Shown: positions 11,257 to 22,194, counted from the first letter of the stretch. The stretch is DNA of 41,000 nucleotides from Cristatella mucedo (GCA_009760855.2 WPIO01000041.1:3244001-3285000); one strand, 5' to 3'. Numbers and translations are program-made. Notes: generated by a model not told the origin, from the letters alone.

Positions 11257-12545
11257 GCCTATCTGCTTGTTTTATTTGATCTTTCGGCCGCATTTGAAAC
11301 TATTAATCGCCAGGACCTTCTCGATTGGTTCTCATCTTGCCTGATCATCACTGGCAGTGTACTGCAATCGTTTCGGTCCTATTTCAGTATGGGACTTCCA
11401 AGTGTGGATGTAAACAGGCAAAGATCGTCATAGGAGCCACTAAAGTATACGGTATCTCGGGGCTCTGTCAGCTTGGTCTGCTTCCTCTCACACATTTATA
11501 CTCCTCTTGCCGATATGATCACCAAGCACAATCTAGGCTTTCACTTCTATGCAAACAAAACACAGCTGTACCTGTGCTTCGATCCCTCGAAGCCTTCCGG
11601 CATGTTGAACTGTCTCAACTCGCTTGCAGTGTATATTGCTGACATACCCACTTGGATGACAAGCACTTTCTCAAATTGATTGACGATTAAGCCAACTTAC
11701 TAGTTATGAGCAAACCAAATGTGATTTGGAATTGAAAAACCTAATGCTCAATATTGGCTCTACCAGCATATCCCCTGTTGAATCTGCACGAAATCTAGGT
11801 GCCATGTTCCAAAGCGACCTTTCGTTAGACCACATCAGCTCTACAGGCAAGTCTGCCTACTTTCAGCCACATAACATTGCTAAAATTCGGGCCTGCTTAG
11901 ACAGGGATACAACGTCAAAATTGACCCATGCATCTGTGACATCTCGTCTCGACTTCTGTAACTAACTGCTGCTGTTCTACAGGCCAGTGCAATCAGGTTC
12001 TTACAGTTGGTGCAAAACTCTGCAACTAGGCTTGTCTGTTGTGAGCATTTGCCACATCACATCACTTCTCGCCGACCTGCACTGGCTCCCAAAAAAGCAG
12101 CATATCGACTTCAAAGTTCGGTCACACATTTTAAGGTCCCTTCATCCTCTGGCTCTAGCCAGCCTATCAGGACTACTCCCAAACCAGCCCAGGCATTGCA
12201 CCAGTAGCTTTCCTGACTCGAATCATTTACCTATGCCTCGATCCGACCTCAAGTTCTTAAGACATTGTGCCTTTAGTCAGTATGCTTCTAAAGCCAGGAA
12301 TTCAATCCCGACTGACGTCACGACATCCCCTGACTTTATGACATTTAAAAAAGGCTAAAAACGCACCTGCTTCTCAAAGCATTTGCTGGGTCCTGGTGAC
12401 TTGTCATGTGCATGCTTATGCATGCCGACACCACTAACCATTGGATCGTGTATCCTTTACAGCAGATTAAAGTGCATAGAGAGGGATTAGGGTCTCTGAG
12501 TGTGCTATATAAATGTATTATTATTATTGTTATTGTTACTATTAC
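11257..12545 (+). mobile_element. LINE-A, 3' half (RT to (ATT)n tail)
   Basis: Plus-strand copy, about 1.3 kb. Landmarks are VLFDLSAAFETINRQDLL near 11270-11320, a SRGSV-like remnant, and ITKHNLGFHFYANKTQLYLCFD near 11516-11585, where the YADD box has become YANK, losing both catalytic Asp residues. They continue with LNIGSTSISPVESARNLGAMF (about 11745), SRLDFC, LADLHWLPKKQHIDFKV near 12070-12120 and the 3' UTR. The 3' end is GAGGGATTAGGGTCTCTGAG then GCTATATAAATG and (ATT)n near 12513. At least six frame breaks. It is the longest continuous plus-strand copy of the family C-terminus in the window. Confidence 0.82.
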
Positions 12546-13157
12546 CGCAAGTTGGAGTCAAACACTTTGGCATGTCTGCTCCTGCGACTGGTTCGCGCGA
12601 AAGACGGGACCGTCACCAAAGTTGTAGACCATCACCAAAGTTGTCTACAAACAAGTGCTAGGAATGGAAAAGCCATACATAAGGGACAACTTATTTTTGG
12701 TCGAGCAGTGAGAAGGGAGCGCTTCGTTGAAGCTCCGCGTGTCTGTCTACTGGCAGCGGCTGTTGAAGATAGCAGCAGGGCTTTTTGGAAGGACGGGTTC
12801 GGTTGCATGGGAGCACTGGTTCGGGGAGCAGCGCACATTGGACGGTAATTAATGACCGTTATAGCTGGCACACTGAACTCGAAGGCGAACTGTTCGACTG
12901 CTGTTTCTTGGATGCATAGTGGAGCTGTAATTGCTGGGTCTGTGAACCGAAATGCAGAGGTATCAGTCACGTCGTGGAATCCTCGCCTGATAAGCAGACC
13001 TGATCCTGCCAGATCCTGACTAATATATCAATCACCATGCTGTCCACATTCCCATTTACACAGGCATGCGTGACACTCAATAAAACCGGCCAGCCCAAGC
13101 TGCAGAGTAGTAAAGACGAGGTCAAAAGTAATCGCCTTCGACGTTGGAGGCCAATGT

Positions 13158-13220
<63 letters not shown>

Positions 13221-14134
13221 ACTGCTACCTTCCCCTCATCTCCTTGCAGTAGATCATGCAACCAGAGCCAAGGTCAACAGAGGCTAGCAGCAGCACGGAG
13301 CAGCTACAGGAATGACACCAAGCAGACCGGCCAGGCGCGATCGAGCTGAGGAATAAAGGAAACGGAGCAGCAAGCTTGACCAAGCAGTTAGCTCCACCTG
13401 CAAGTGTGCTGCAGGCTGCACAGCTCTTACATGTTTACCGTAGCAGTCAACAATAAAGCTGCACTTGGCGACTGATGGGGCGATCTCCACCACCACCCCA
13501 GGCTACAGCCAAGTGCAGAGGCCGCCTTCCTTATTTCTTTCTGGAGTAATAAAATGGCCGCCGATTCATTGAAGTGAGCATAATGGATCGCTGCTGCTTA
13601 AGCCCGAGGCTCCGTATGGCTGGTCGGTCACAAACAGCCCAGGCCCAAGCAAAGAAGCTGCGGCTTAGTCAGACGAAGAAGAGGTGATTACAGCGACCAC
13701 CGCCGAAGCCACCGCCTGTTTGCTGCTCTGTTTATACTCATTTTTGCCATCGCTCCTAGTTTGACAACAGGTCTAAATTTGGGCGACACATATCAGGCTG
13801 AGACTCGGCTAGTCGGTCACACGATGGCCAATATATCAAAGATGCAGACAACAGATGGCCCCGGCACAGCCAGATGCTACAAGCACCAGATAATCAAACG
13901 AGGGCTCGAGCGACAAGTTCAATGCACTGCTGACAGCAGGGGGGTCGGGTGGAGGGCTCGGCTGCTGTTTCGGCGGTGGCGTTCGTCGGACCAGTCCGAC
14001 AGCAGCCTGCTGGCACGTCTCGAGGATAGGCCGTCGAAGATCCGGAGGAGGCTAGCAGGCAGTCGAAAGCAGGTGACAGATAAAGATTTAAATCATTCGT
14101 TCATTTTTCGGTAAGTCTACTACGTTCTGGGTTG
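12546..14134. other. No gene recognised
   Basis: Mixed sequence upstream of the CpG island, with a duplicated ACCATCACCAAAGTTGT pair at about 12611-12645 and the (CT)n tract. The 117-codon plus frame at 13761-14114 shows no known domain. Confidence 0.45.
13160..13218. repeat. (CT)n microsatellite
   Basis: About 29 TC units, uninterrupted. Confidence 0.97.
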
Positions 14135-14282
14135 AGTCTTACTTAGCCCAGGGGTATGCTACTCAGTATTTTCGACCCAGGTGACGTGGGTTCGAGTGCT
14201 TCATCGGACGACAATCCTGTATTGCCAGCTGCAAGCCAGGCGATAGCCGCCAAAGTTGGTGTGCCACTATATAAATGAGGCT
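14135..14282 (+). mobile_element. SINE-like element with a different tRNA-type head
   Basis: Contains an A-box-like CTTAGCCCAGGGGTATGCTA (14142) and a B-box-like GTGGGTTCGAGTGC (14185-14199) at tRNA-like spacing. About 75 bp later it has GTGTGCCACTATATAAATGAG, which resembles the LINE-A end GTGCGCTATATAAATG. The head is not the one used by the other SINEs here. It could instead be a tRNA pseudogene next to a LINE scrap. Confidence 0.45.
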
Positions 14283-15564
14283 GTTAGATCTGCTGACCTT
14301 TTAACTGGCTTTAGCAGGCTTTTAGCATAAAATAAAACCAAGTCGCGACTGTGGCGACGGCTTGCACAGGGAAGCGGTTTACCGTCTGCCACTTCAAAGC
14401 AGCCGGCTAAACGCAGACGGCTAGACGGACGGCAGGTGAATCACACTCGAGGACCTGCAAGGAGTCCGCAAGGGGGCGCAGCGGCTAGGAGCTAAAAGTG
14501 GCCAAGGGGGCACGGGGGAGGGGACGATAAGCAGTCGAGCTGGAGCTGCTGGAGACCGCTGCTGCTGGCGACAGTGGAAATCGCTGAGGTTTTGGCACTG
14601 GGGGACGCTGCCCACGCTGCCTCGGCACATGGCGCAGCAGCAGCTGCTGCTGCTGCGGGCGGCTCAGCTGCGGCCCGCAGCAGCAGGTCCGGCAGGACTG
14701 CGGCCGCTCGGTGCACGGCGGCGACGAGGCGGCAGAGCGCGGTGGGCGCGGCTGTGCGTGAAACTGCACGCCCGGCTGCGCACATTCAGCGGCCGATGCA
14801 CATTCAGCAGAAGCCAGTGAAACTGCATGCCCGGCTGCCCACATTCAGGCGGCCTGCGGCTCGAGCCGGCGGCGGTTCAAGAGGTGGCCCCCCTCCCTCC
14901 CCGGTGGCACTCCGATCTCTGCCAACGCTTCACTTCGTCCACTTCCTGGCTACAAAGCCGAATTGCCGACGGCTTCGACCGACCGACGGAGTGAAGGGGG
15001 GGACAGAGTCAAGGTAGATGGAGTCAATGGGGACCGAGTCAAAAGAGGACTCTGCCGCAGAGCGAGTGACGAGAGCAGCCTGGAGAGACGGGGGGGGGGG
15101 GGGCGGGCCAGCTGGGCGGCTGTCGGGAAAAGTGGGGAGGAGGAGGAGGGCATGCGACGGTCATCGGCGCCGCCGCCAAGCGGCAGCCGGGCAAACGAGA
15201 CGCGCCAGCGGCGGCTCGGCCGTTGCCGACGCAGCTCGCATACCACTATCGTCGCAGGGTCTCTCGATACGTCGTCAGTCGTCGATTTTCGCAGAATCAG
15301 AGATGATGCGGCGGCGGCGGCGGCGGGGAGCCAGCCGCCGCCGCCGGGATTTTATCTATCTACGGTCGCGCTCGCTGCTACGCTGCGTCGTCGCTATCGC
15401 CAGCGGCTGCGCGAGGCTGGCGGCGCGGAACGACGCGCGCGCGGACGTCGTCGGCGTCCGCTCGACCCGCGCGTCGCCCCAGCGACTGAAGCGCGCCCCG
15501 TCAGCGTCGCGCGGCCTCCGCGGCGCGTCTGCCCGTCCGCCCGCGCAGTCGCAGGCCGACTTAC

Positions 15565-15940
15565 GGACGCAAATGCCCGGGTGAACCTCGGCCGGTGCGG
15601 CGGCGGCGGCGGCCACGGATCCATCGTCGACGACGCGGTCGCCGGGCGCCGTCTCGCAGTAGAGGCCGTTGGCGCACGTGCCGAGCATGCGGAACAGGCC
15701 GCCGCACGTCTCGTTGGCGGTGCGCGCGCACTCGTAGCAGCACGAGCAGGCGTCGCGCGCGACGCCGGCGCCGCAGTCGGTCGGCGGCTCGCACTGAGAC
15801 GTGCTGCACATGCAGCTCAGCGCCGAAGCGCCGAAGCGCCCGCCGACGCAGATCGCCGCCGCCGCTAGCAGAAGCACCAGCGGCGGCGGCGGCAGATGCG
15901 GCGGGGCGCGGTAGCCGATGGGGCGATTCGAGCGCCGCAT
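15565..15940 (-). CDS. CRIM1-like gene, exon 1: signal peptide and IGFBP N-terminal domain
   Basis: This is the first coding exon of a probable secreted or type I membrane protein of the CRIM1 family, which in vertebrates binds BMP-type ligands. It encodes 125 codons plus one base. Residues 1-20 are basic and proline-rich. Residues 21-34 form a hydrophobic Leu/Ala core, with likely signal cleavage near 35-42. Cysteines at 43, 45, 50, 56, 65, 67, 68, 71, 79, 89, 95 and 124 make a 12-Cys IGFBP domain with the diagnostic CxCCxxC motif at 65-71 and CGG at 79-81. A sequon Asn-Glu-Thr at 76-78 lies where CRIM1 has Asn-Glu-Ser. The start ATG has A at -3. The exon ends in the donor GTAAGT (intron from 15564), leaving phase 1. 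Reading on past the donor gives Arg-rich sequence without domain character. An Ala run at 110-115 is probably lineage-specific. HTRA1- or IGFBP7-type genes were considered; exon 2 argues for CRIM1. Family assignment is fairly sure, orthology less so. Confidence 0.8.
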
Positions 15941-16560
15941 TCTCCTCCCGACGTCCGCGCGCGCGCGCGCGCGAGGAGCAGAGTTTGCTGCGTGCGCTCT
16001 CCCAGCGGCACGGAGGGCGGCCGCCGAAGGCGCGGCGGCGCAGACGGCGGAGACTCTCTCTCTCTCTCGCTGCGCCTCGCGGACGGGCGGATGGCTTCGC
16101 GGCCGGCGAGCCGCTCCTCTTTTCGCTTCTTACTTCCGCTTCTCTCAGCGTCCTACGACGTACCGGTCGCGGCAGGCGGCGGCGATTCGAAGCGCAGTAA
16201 CGGGATAGCCCGGCGGCGGCGGCGCCTGCCCTCCAGCTATCCGGTGGCGCGACGCGTGCTGTCTCAGCCGCCAGCGGTCGACAATTGGGAGCGCGGCGAA
16301 AGCACGCGCAGCGGCCACTGGCTCGTCAATACAGGAGAGACCAATCGGCTGCAGCTTGTTGCGATTCCCGGCACGTGACCTGTGACGACGGCCGCCAATC
16401 AGGCAAGTTTTCTCTCGCCGGCGGTGGGCGGCGGCTGTCGGCGAGCGGGTGCGTCTGTTTCACCCGTGGCGGGCGGCGGCGGCGGAGGCGGAGGCGGCGG
16501 CTAGAAGGGTGGAAGCCGGGTGTGCTGGAGCTTGGGATGCCGCCGTGCGAAGCTGGCGAG

Positions 16561-16594
<34 letters not shown>

Positions 16595-16710
16595 GCGATG
16601 CAAGCATAGTCGGCGGCGTGGTGCCGGCTCTGCTCGCCGCCCGGCCGGCTCTGCTCGCCCGCGAGGCGGCGGCGGCGTGCACGGGCGCTCGTGGCGTCCC
16701 TACGTAGAAG
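15941..16710 (-). promoter_or_regulatory. CpG-island promoter and 5' UTR region of the CRIM1-like gene
   Basis: The sequence immediately upstream of the exon 1 ATG is very GC- and CpG-rich, with an alternating CG run near 15957-15972, GGC and CCG triplet runs (16475-16500 and 16561-16594) and no TATA box that I can see. The island extends across exon 1 and on to about 14.4 kb. A TATA-less CpG promoter with dispersed starts is the natural reading, but no transcription start can be placed. A 12-bp GC-rich minisatellite begins about 50 bp further upstream. Open frames on both strands here are products of base composition. Confidence 0.5.
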
Positions 16711-16756
16711 CCGCGCTGACGCGCCGGGCGCGAGGCCGCATGGGCCGCTTGCTTAG

Positions 16757-17022
16757 GCGGGTGGACCGGCGGGCGGACCGGCGGGCGGACCGGCGGGCGG
16801 ACCGGCGGGCGGACCGGCGGGCGGACCGGCGGGCGGACCGGCGGGCGGACCGGCGGGCGGACCGGCGGCGGACCGCGGACGGGCGCGCGGACCGGCGGGC
16901 GGACCGGCGGGCGGACCGGCGGGCGGACCGGCGGGCGGACCGGCGGGCGGACCGGCGGGCGGACCGGCGGGCGGACCGGCGGGCGGACCGGCGGGCGGAC
17001 CGGCGGGCGGACCGGCGGGCGG
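16757..17022. repeat. 12-bp GC-rich minisatellite, about 22 units
   Basis: Tandem array of GCGGGCGGACCG, nearly identical over 266 bp, with one disordered stretch near 16861-16895 where units are shortened and mutated. The unit length is a multiple of three, so it stays open in several frames and spells Arg-Ala-Asp-Arg or Pro-Pro-Ala-Gly runs, but no start, signal or flanking domain supports translation. It lies 0.8-1.1 kb upstream of the CRIM1-like ATG. The G-triplet-rich strand could form G-quadruplexes or R-loops (inference). Confidence 0.95.
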
Positions 17023-17123
17023 TCGCTGTAACCGAGTTGAAGGCTGCGACTTTAGCTCATTAGCACCGGCAGCTTCTCTCTCGGGGCCACCACGGGGGCA
17101 CGCCGGCATCCTTTTTATCTGGG

Positions 17124-17294
17124 TAATACTAATAATAAACGATCCATTTGCTAGCAAGCGCCCTCTGAGAACTCAAATTTTCTAGGCATTTCACATTTGC
17201 CGCCGAAGAAAGCATGATCAAATACTTAGTGGTGGCGTGCACAATGAACAACAAGTATACCTCGGTTAGAAATTACATGCACAGGGTCAGCATA
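17124..17294 (-). mobile_element. LINE-A 3' UTR fragment
   Basis: Short copy of the family-A 3' end. In plus orientation it shows (TAA)n at 17127-17138, GCCCTCTGAGAACTCAAATT, GGCATTTCACATTTGCCGCC, AAGCATGATCAAATACTTAG and a 3' UTR stretch ending ACAGGGTCAGCAT. It stops exactly where a second copy's tail begins, at the same internal point (GGTCAGCAT) that the second copy also contains. Confidence 0.72.
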
Positions 17295-18246
17295 CAAATA
17301 ATAATAGTAATAATGCACTTGATAAAGTGCCCTCAGAGAATTCAATCTCTTTCTTGGCGCTTTATATTTGCTGCTAAGGGAAACGCGATTGAATGGTGAG
17401 TAATATCATGCTTGGTAAACAACATGAATAGCATGGTTAGGGGTGACATGCACAGGGTCAGCATGCAAATGTGGTTAGTGGCAGCATGCACAGTGTCAGC
17501 ACGCATAAGCACATCAAGGACGAATCACAGGCACCCACTAAATGCTGCCCTAAATAGGAGCGTCTTTAAGTTCTTTTTAAATGTGGTCAAGTCAGGGGAT
17601 GTTCTGACACAAGTCGGGAGGGAGTTCCAGGCTTTTGGAGCATACGAACTATAGGCCCAATCTCCAAAGATTTGAGGTTCGTACGAGATATGGGTAAACA
17701 ATTCAATTCCGAAACGCGAATGGTACGATGCTTAGCCTGGTGTGAGAGTAATTCTGATTGGTAGGCTGGAGCCAGGGAACAAAAGGACCGACAGGTGAGC
17801 GACAGAACCTTGAAGTCGATTCGCTGCTTGACTGGTAGCCAGTGCACGTCGGCGAGAAGTGGTGCGATGTGGCAACTGCGACGCCCACGACAGACAAGCC
17901 TAGCTGCGGAGCTTTGCACCTGTAAGCTGTATGCTGTAAGCACCTGATTGCACACGCCGGTAGGCCAGCAAGCAGTGAGTTGCAGAAGTCAAGACGAGAT
18001 TTCGCAAATGCATGGATCACATTAGCTGCGCTATCCTTGTCTAAACAAGCCCGAAATTTAGCAATGTTGTGTAGCTGAAATTAGGAAAACTTAAGCGCGG
18101 AGCTGATGTGGTCGTCTAACGGAAGGTCACTTTGGAACGTGACAACTAGATTTCGTGCTGATTCAACTGGTGATAAGCTGGCAGAGCCGATTTTGACTGC
18201 TAGCCCTTCCGATTTCTGAATCACACTTGGTTTGCCCATAACTAGC
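17295..18246 (-). mobile_element. LINE-A, 5'-truncated copy (C-terminal RT region and 3' UTR)
   Basis: The best minus-strand family-A copy. Reading down the minus strand from 18246: LVMGKPSVI, KIGSASLSPVESARNLVV, FQSDLPLDDHISS, NIAKFRACLDKD, SRLDFCNSLLAGLP, ARLVCRGRR and LADVHWLPVKQRIDFKVLSL. It continues with a SLAPAYQSELLS block, RTNLKSLE and the 3' UTR with the tail at 17295-17314. Only a few frameshifts and stops separate these blocks. The catalytic RT core and all upstream domains are missing. Confidence 0.82.
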
Positions 18247-18747
18247 GGGTGGGGGCGGTCTTAGCGCTCTCAGTGCAACTATCAGGTGCCGCAGGAGCAA
18301 CTTTGCGCTTGCGTGCGCTCGACGGCGACCTCCCTCCGGCGGCGGTCACACGCGGCCGCCGAGCCTCTCTCTTTCTTTCTCTTTTTTCGCATCGTCGGCT
18401 CTCGCGCCGGCAGCGGGCCGGCTGTGTCCGCGACAGCGCTGCATCGCCCGCTAGTGGCTTTACAAAATGCGGCGCGGCGACAATCGCCGAGGCTCGCTGC
18501 GGCACTCGCCGGCCGCGCTATACTCGCGGGCGTCGCTTGAAAAAAGTACGGTACCCTGACCGCATTTCGCGAAGACGCCCTGCGTAAACGCGCGCGTGCG
18601 ACGAGGCATGCCAACGCGCTCGTAGCGCGGTCCAGTCGAAATAGTCTACGCAATAGCCACTGTAATAAATTGCAACAAAGTGAAGTCTGAAACTTGAATT
18701 GCCCTTTTCGGGGCTGCGTGTGAAGCGCGAGTAGGAGTCGCTGTATA

Positions 18748-18748
18748 A

Positions 18749-18781
<33 letters not shown>
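18748..18781. repeat. (GCG)n trinucleotide repeat
   Basis: About 10 GCG units directly after an ATG (18748-18750), inside the 18.2-19.1 kb GC-rich island. A plus-strand frame from this ATG stays open for about 105 codons, but its residues look random (Arg/Ala-rich), so I do not call a gene. Confidence 0.95.
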
Positions 18782-19077
18782 GTGCGTACTTTCGACAGCT
18801 TCTCTTGCACTGCGGCCGCTCTCGCGAGCGCCATCGCGTATTACGCGATCAGCGGTCTGCTACCTTCGGCATCAGCGCCACCGCACGACATAGCGCTCGC
18901 GAGCGCGAATCTTTGCGTCGCCGACGCCCACGCTCTGCGCCGCGCGAAGCAGCCTTTAACTTCAGCGATAACCTCGCGAGAACGGTTGACATCGAAGCTG
19001 CACGAAAACGTCAAATTGCGCAAGAGAGCCCTACTTGCGCACGCGCAGTGATGCTCTCCGCGTAGGCGTGCAGCCCT

Positions 19078-19150
19078 AGTCAGCGGACCGAAGCATACCA
19101 GCGGACCATACCGCGTTAGCGGACGCGACCATACCGGCGGACCGTACCAT
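19078..19150. repeat. Degenerate GC-rich tandem repeat
   Basis: Imperfect units around CAGCGGACCATACCGCG, about five in 70 bp, at the edge of the 18.2-19.1 kb island. Confidence 0.6.
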
Positions 19151-19234
19151 GTCAGCCGGCTCAAGGTTGTGAGGGGCAGGAAAGCCGAGGAAGGATTGAC
19201 GCGAAACTAATTCAGTTAGGTGGAGGCCGGAGCA

Positions 19235-19244
19235 AGAGAAGAGA

Positions 19245-19327
<83 letters not shown>

Positions 19328-19328
19328 G
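19235..19328. repeat. (GA)n microsatellite
   Basis: Starts as GAGAA pentamers (19235-19250) then pure GA to about 19321, ending AAGAGAGG. The pentamer border looks like decay or an ancestral purine tract from which the GA repeat grew. Confidence 0.96.
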
Positions 19329-19893
19329 AACCTAAAGACGAGTGATATTATATCGAAATCGGTGCACTAGCAAGCGGTGGCACCCAGCGCTGAGTGAGAC
19401 TGGTGAGACGCGGTGTAAAGCTGCCGGCGCGAATGTTCACGACTGTCTTGCCTATCCGCCTGCCTCTTTTGCTCGTTAGTGTCGCGTCGTTAGCGTGGCA
19501 TGCGCAGACAGGACGTCGTACAAGCAGCAGCGAGTAGCCTGCTCGGGCTGTCGCCAAATCGCAGACCAGCTTCACCTACTTCAGCTACTGGTCCTGGTCT
19601 CTCTATCTAAGCTATTCCGAATGTTTACGAGCGTCAAAGTCGGCAGAGCTGAGCTGACTTGGCTCAAGATCTGACGCGCTTATCTAGCGAGGAGTCCTTT
19701 GGAAAGAGGACACTACGATTTCGCAGAGAGGCTTCGTGAGATTTACATGTAAAGCCAATTTGGAGGGTTAGGCTTTCCAGTTTAAGAGTAACAATTCCAT
19801 TGCCCGAGAATATTTAAGCTTGTTTAATTGACATTCAACTCGAAAAAAGATGGCTGCAATCCATGTGTGAATGTGAGCAAAAAGCTTGTTTCT

Positions 19894-19975
19894 CATTTGT
19901 ATAGGGCCCTACCAGAACCTTATCTCTATCCAGGCGCTTTACATACGCCGCATCGGCTCGAGCCCAATCATTAAA
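19894..19975 (-). mobile_element. Truncated tRNA-derived SINE
   Basis: The 3' half of the SINE in reverse orientation: CATTTGTATAGGGCCCTACC, AGAACCTTATCTCTATCCAGG, CGCTTTACATACGCCGCATC and GGCTCGAGCCCAATC (B-box region). The A-box head is missing. It runs directly into a minus-strand RT fragment. Confidence 0.62.
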
Positions 19976-20054
19976 GGTGGACATCTTACCTCGTGGGGCA
20001 ATGCCGGGGTAATATATGCAGCAAGGAAGCTGGGAGAGTGCAGCTGGCAGGCAG

Positions 20055-20201
20055 GGAGTAGCGATCGAAGTACAAGTACAGCTGCACGTCATCTGCATAT
20101 AAATGAAAGCCTGGATTGTGCTCAGCGATTCTATTGGCTAGAGAGGAAGTGTAAATTGTGAAAAGATGTGGACCTAAACATGAATTTCCGGGCCGCTCCA
20201 T
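20055..20201 (-). mobile_element. LINE-A RT fragment with YADD box
   Basis: A short minus-strand open stretch contains LGPHLFTIYTSSLA, IAEHNPGFHLYADD and VQLYLYFD. This is the RT catalytic region from the ILGPLLF motif through the YADD box, with both Asp residues kept. It aligns with the boxes at 9.68, 11.55 and 28.35 kb. The reading frame is lost after about 46 residues. Confidence 0.78.
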
Positions 20202-20299
20202 ACTGCATAGGCTCGCTGAATGACAATTGACCCAAATCTCTTTCTGGCGCTTCCACGGCCCGGTAATTGAGTTTGGTTGGCCAATTTAGTGGTGGCGGC

Positions 20300-21120
20300 A
20301 TGCACGCAATCGCAGCGCGCGCGCGAAAGAGCGTGCCGGACGCTTCGTACGAGCTGATCGCTCGCTGTGAGAAACGGGCGGATTTATAGATCTCTAAGAA
20401 ACGTCGTATAAAGTCGGCGTGCGTCGCGATGCCAGTCGGTAGCAAGTTCTTTTCCTTGAATGCATACAGAATGAAGACGCGGTCTCTCCGGAGTCTTTGA
20501 ATTTCGCCGAAGACGCGATTAAGCTTTGCAAATTAGAGGAGCGACGCGAGTGCGAACGCTTCGGCGCGCTCGCGGTCGAAAAGTCGCCCTAATCGCGCGA
20601 ATGCGCGCTCCGGGGCAGCCGCGCTGGTCGACTCTCGATCGCTGGCCAGAGTCGAGGCACTCTTATCAGCGACCTGCAAGCGTTCGTTCGCTGCCGGCGA
20701 CGAACGGAACGCTGCCGCTGAACACGCGTGCGCTCGAGCGCTCGCTCACAGGCAGGCGCTCCGCGGCGCCTGCGCGGCGGAGCTTTGCTGAGGCAGCGAG
20801 CTGTGCTCGATGAACTCGCCACAACCCCGACGAGCGGCGACCATTTTCAGCTGCCATGGAGCGGTCTGTTCACCGGGGGAGGGGGCGCGGAGGAGCGGGG
20901 TGGCTACGAAGCGCTGTCGCGAGCGCTGCTGCGGCGGTACGCGTTAAAGTCGCCGGCCGCAGCTCCGCGCGATGCGCTTTCTCTTTCCTTTTTTGATGCA
21001 CTTTCGCTACGCACTTTCACGCTCTCCTTTGCGATGGCCGCGGACCCGACCGTCTTTGGCTGCAGGACGGGGAGTGACAGCAATCTACCGCTCTTCGAGT
21101 GTCTATCGCTGATACCTGCC
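20300..21120. promoter_or_regulatory. GC- and CpG-rich island with no assigned gene
   Basis: High CpG with a TATAAAG at about 20406, near the left border. Open frames across it are Arg/Ala/Ser-rich and match nothing I know. The segment leads into the 19-bp repeat. Confidence 0.3.
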
Positions 21121-21134
21121 TTTCTTCTGCCAAA

Positions 21135-21262
21135 CTGCAACATGCACCGTGCACTGCAACATGCACCGTGCACTGCAACATGCACCGTGCACTGCAACAT
21201 GCACCGTGCACTGCAACGTGCACCGTGCACTGCAACATGCACTGCAACGTGCACCGTGCACT
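21135..21262. repeat. 19-bp tandem repeat
   Basis: Unit CTGCAACATGCACCGTGCA, with starts at 21135, 21154, 21173 and onwards, about six and a half units; one unit is cut to 12 bp and some carry CGTGC for CATGC. Each unit is full of TGCA and GTGCAC palindromes, so it can fold on either strand. It is open in several frames (His/Cys/Thr-rich) but no start or splice supports coding. Confidence 0.95.
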
Positions 21263-21663
21263 GAAACCGATACCACTTACTGCAGCAGCATGTACGAGCT
21301 CCATGAGTGTGAGTGCCGCGTGGATGACAGGTTCTGCGAGAGTTTAGGAGTCTTGGCATCCATGCTAAATAGCCTGATCCCGGCCCACCTGACGTCTATC
21401 CTGTCGTCTCTCCGCTGCCGTCTCTTCTGTCCAATCTAACAAGGATAACAACAAATGAATGAAATATTATAAGCTGGTCTAACAGCTTCATTCAAATAGT
21501 GGCAGAAAAACCTTCACGGCTATTGCCATCACGTGCATTGGTCAATAAAAGAGCAGCCACCACTGCTGAACTTGAATCCACCACACGGGTCGTGCAGAGC
21601 TAGTCGTGCTTACCTCCTGGGCGAAGACCCAGAGGCTTATTCTCTCCTCTTTACTTCCCACGT

Positions 21664-21740
21664 TAATAATAATAATAATAATAATGCACTTGATAAAGCG
21701 CCCTCAGAGAACTCAATCTTTTTCTGGGCGCTTTACACGT
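21664..21740 (-). mobile_element. LINE-A/SINE 3'-end scrap
   Basis: (TAA)n at 21664-21685, then TGCACTTGATAAAGCGCCCT, CAGAGAACTCAATCTTTTTC and TGGGCGCTTTACA. Only the terminal about 75 bp of the element is present, as in very short LINE insertions. Confidence 0.75.
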
Positions 21741-22194
21741 AGGAGTTGTTGGACACAATTGCAATGATCGCGCACAATTTGCGTCGTACATCGTCGAAGT
21801 GCAGCAGCTTATAAAAATGGCGCAGACAGTTAGCTGTACGCTTATCTAAGCGGGACTATCGCTTAACCTGACGTGCTTTGCGTTTTGTTGCGGTAAACAG
21901 ACTGTGGCTCAAATTGATTAGCGATTAGCTCCATGCTACCATGCACTTATGCAATCTTGCCTTAACAAAGTTGTCCGCCAAGTGAGGGCGATGAGGGCTA
22001 TTGCCGGGGCTCATCGAGGTCTAGGGTCATGGCCCTTCATCGGAAGTTTGCTACCGGAAGCTTCTCGAAAAAGGACCACGCATCCCAGCCCTAGTTAATA
22101 CAGATCGAGAGGCCAGCTTGCAGCTCTCGCGATGGCTTCCTCATCAAGGAGAGAGGCGACGAAGGATAATTCAGAGTAGCACGGGTCTACTTAA

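Larger units (their letters stand above)
18247..19150. promoter_or_regulatory. GC- and CpG-rich island with no assigned gene
   Basis: Dense CpG, a GCG triplet run and an NRF1-like palindrome TGCGCACGCGCA at 19036-19047. Such islands mark promoters in many animals. I see no protein signature in either strand. It may serve an upstream exon or non-coding transcript, or be GC-biased spacer. Confidence 0.35.

Noticed and set aside
14963-15868. 301-codon plus-strand open frame antisense to exon 1
   Set aside because: It is Arg/Ala-rich, shadows the GC-rich IGFBP exon, and shows no domain; the minus-strand frame has the conserved cysteines and splice donor.
16757-17022. CRISPR-like array
   Set aside because: Units are contiguous without unique spacers, and the genome is animal.
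16449-17063. Long Arg-Ala-Asp-Arg and Pro-Pro-Ala-Gly frames
   Set aside because: These come entirely from the 12-bp minisatellite being a multiple of three.
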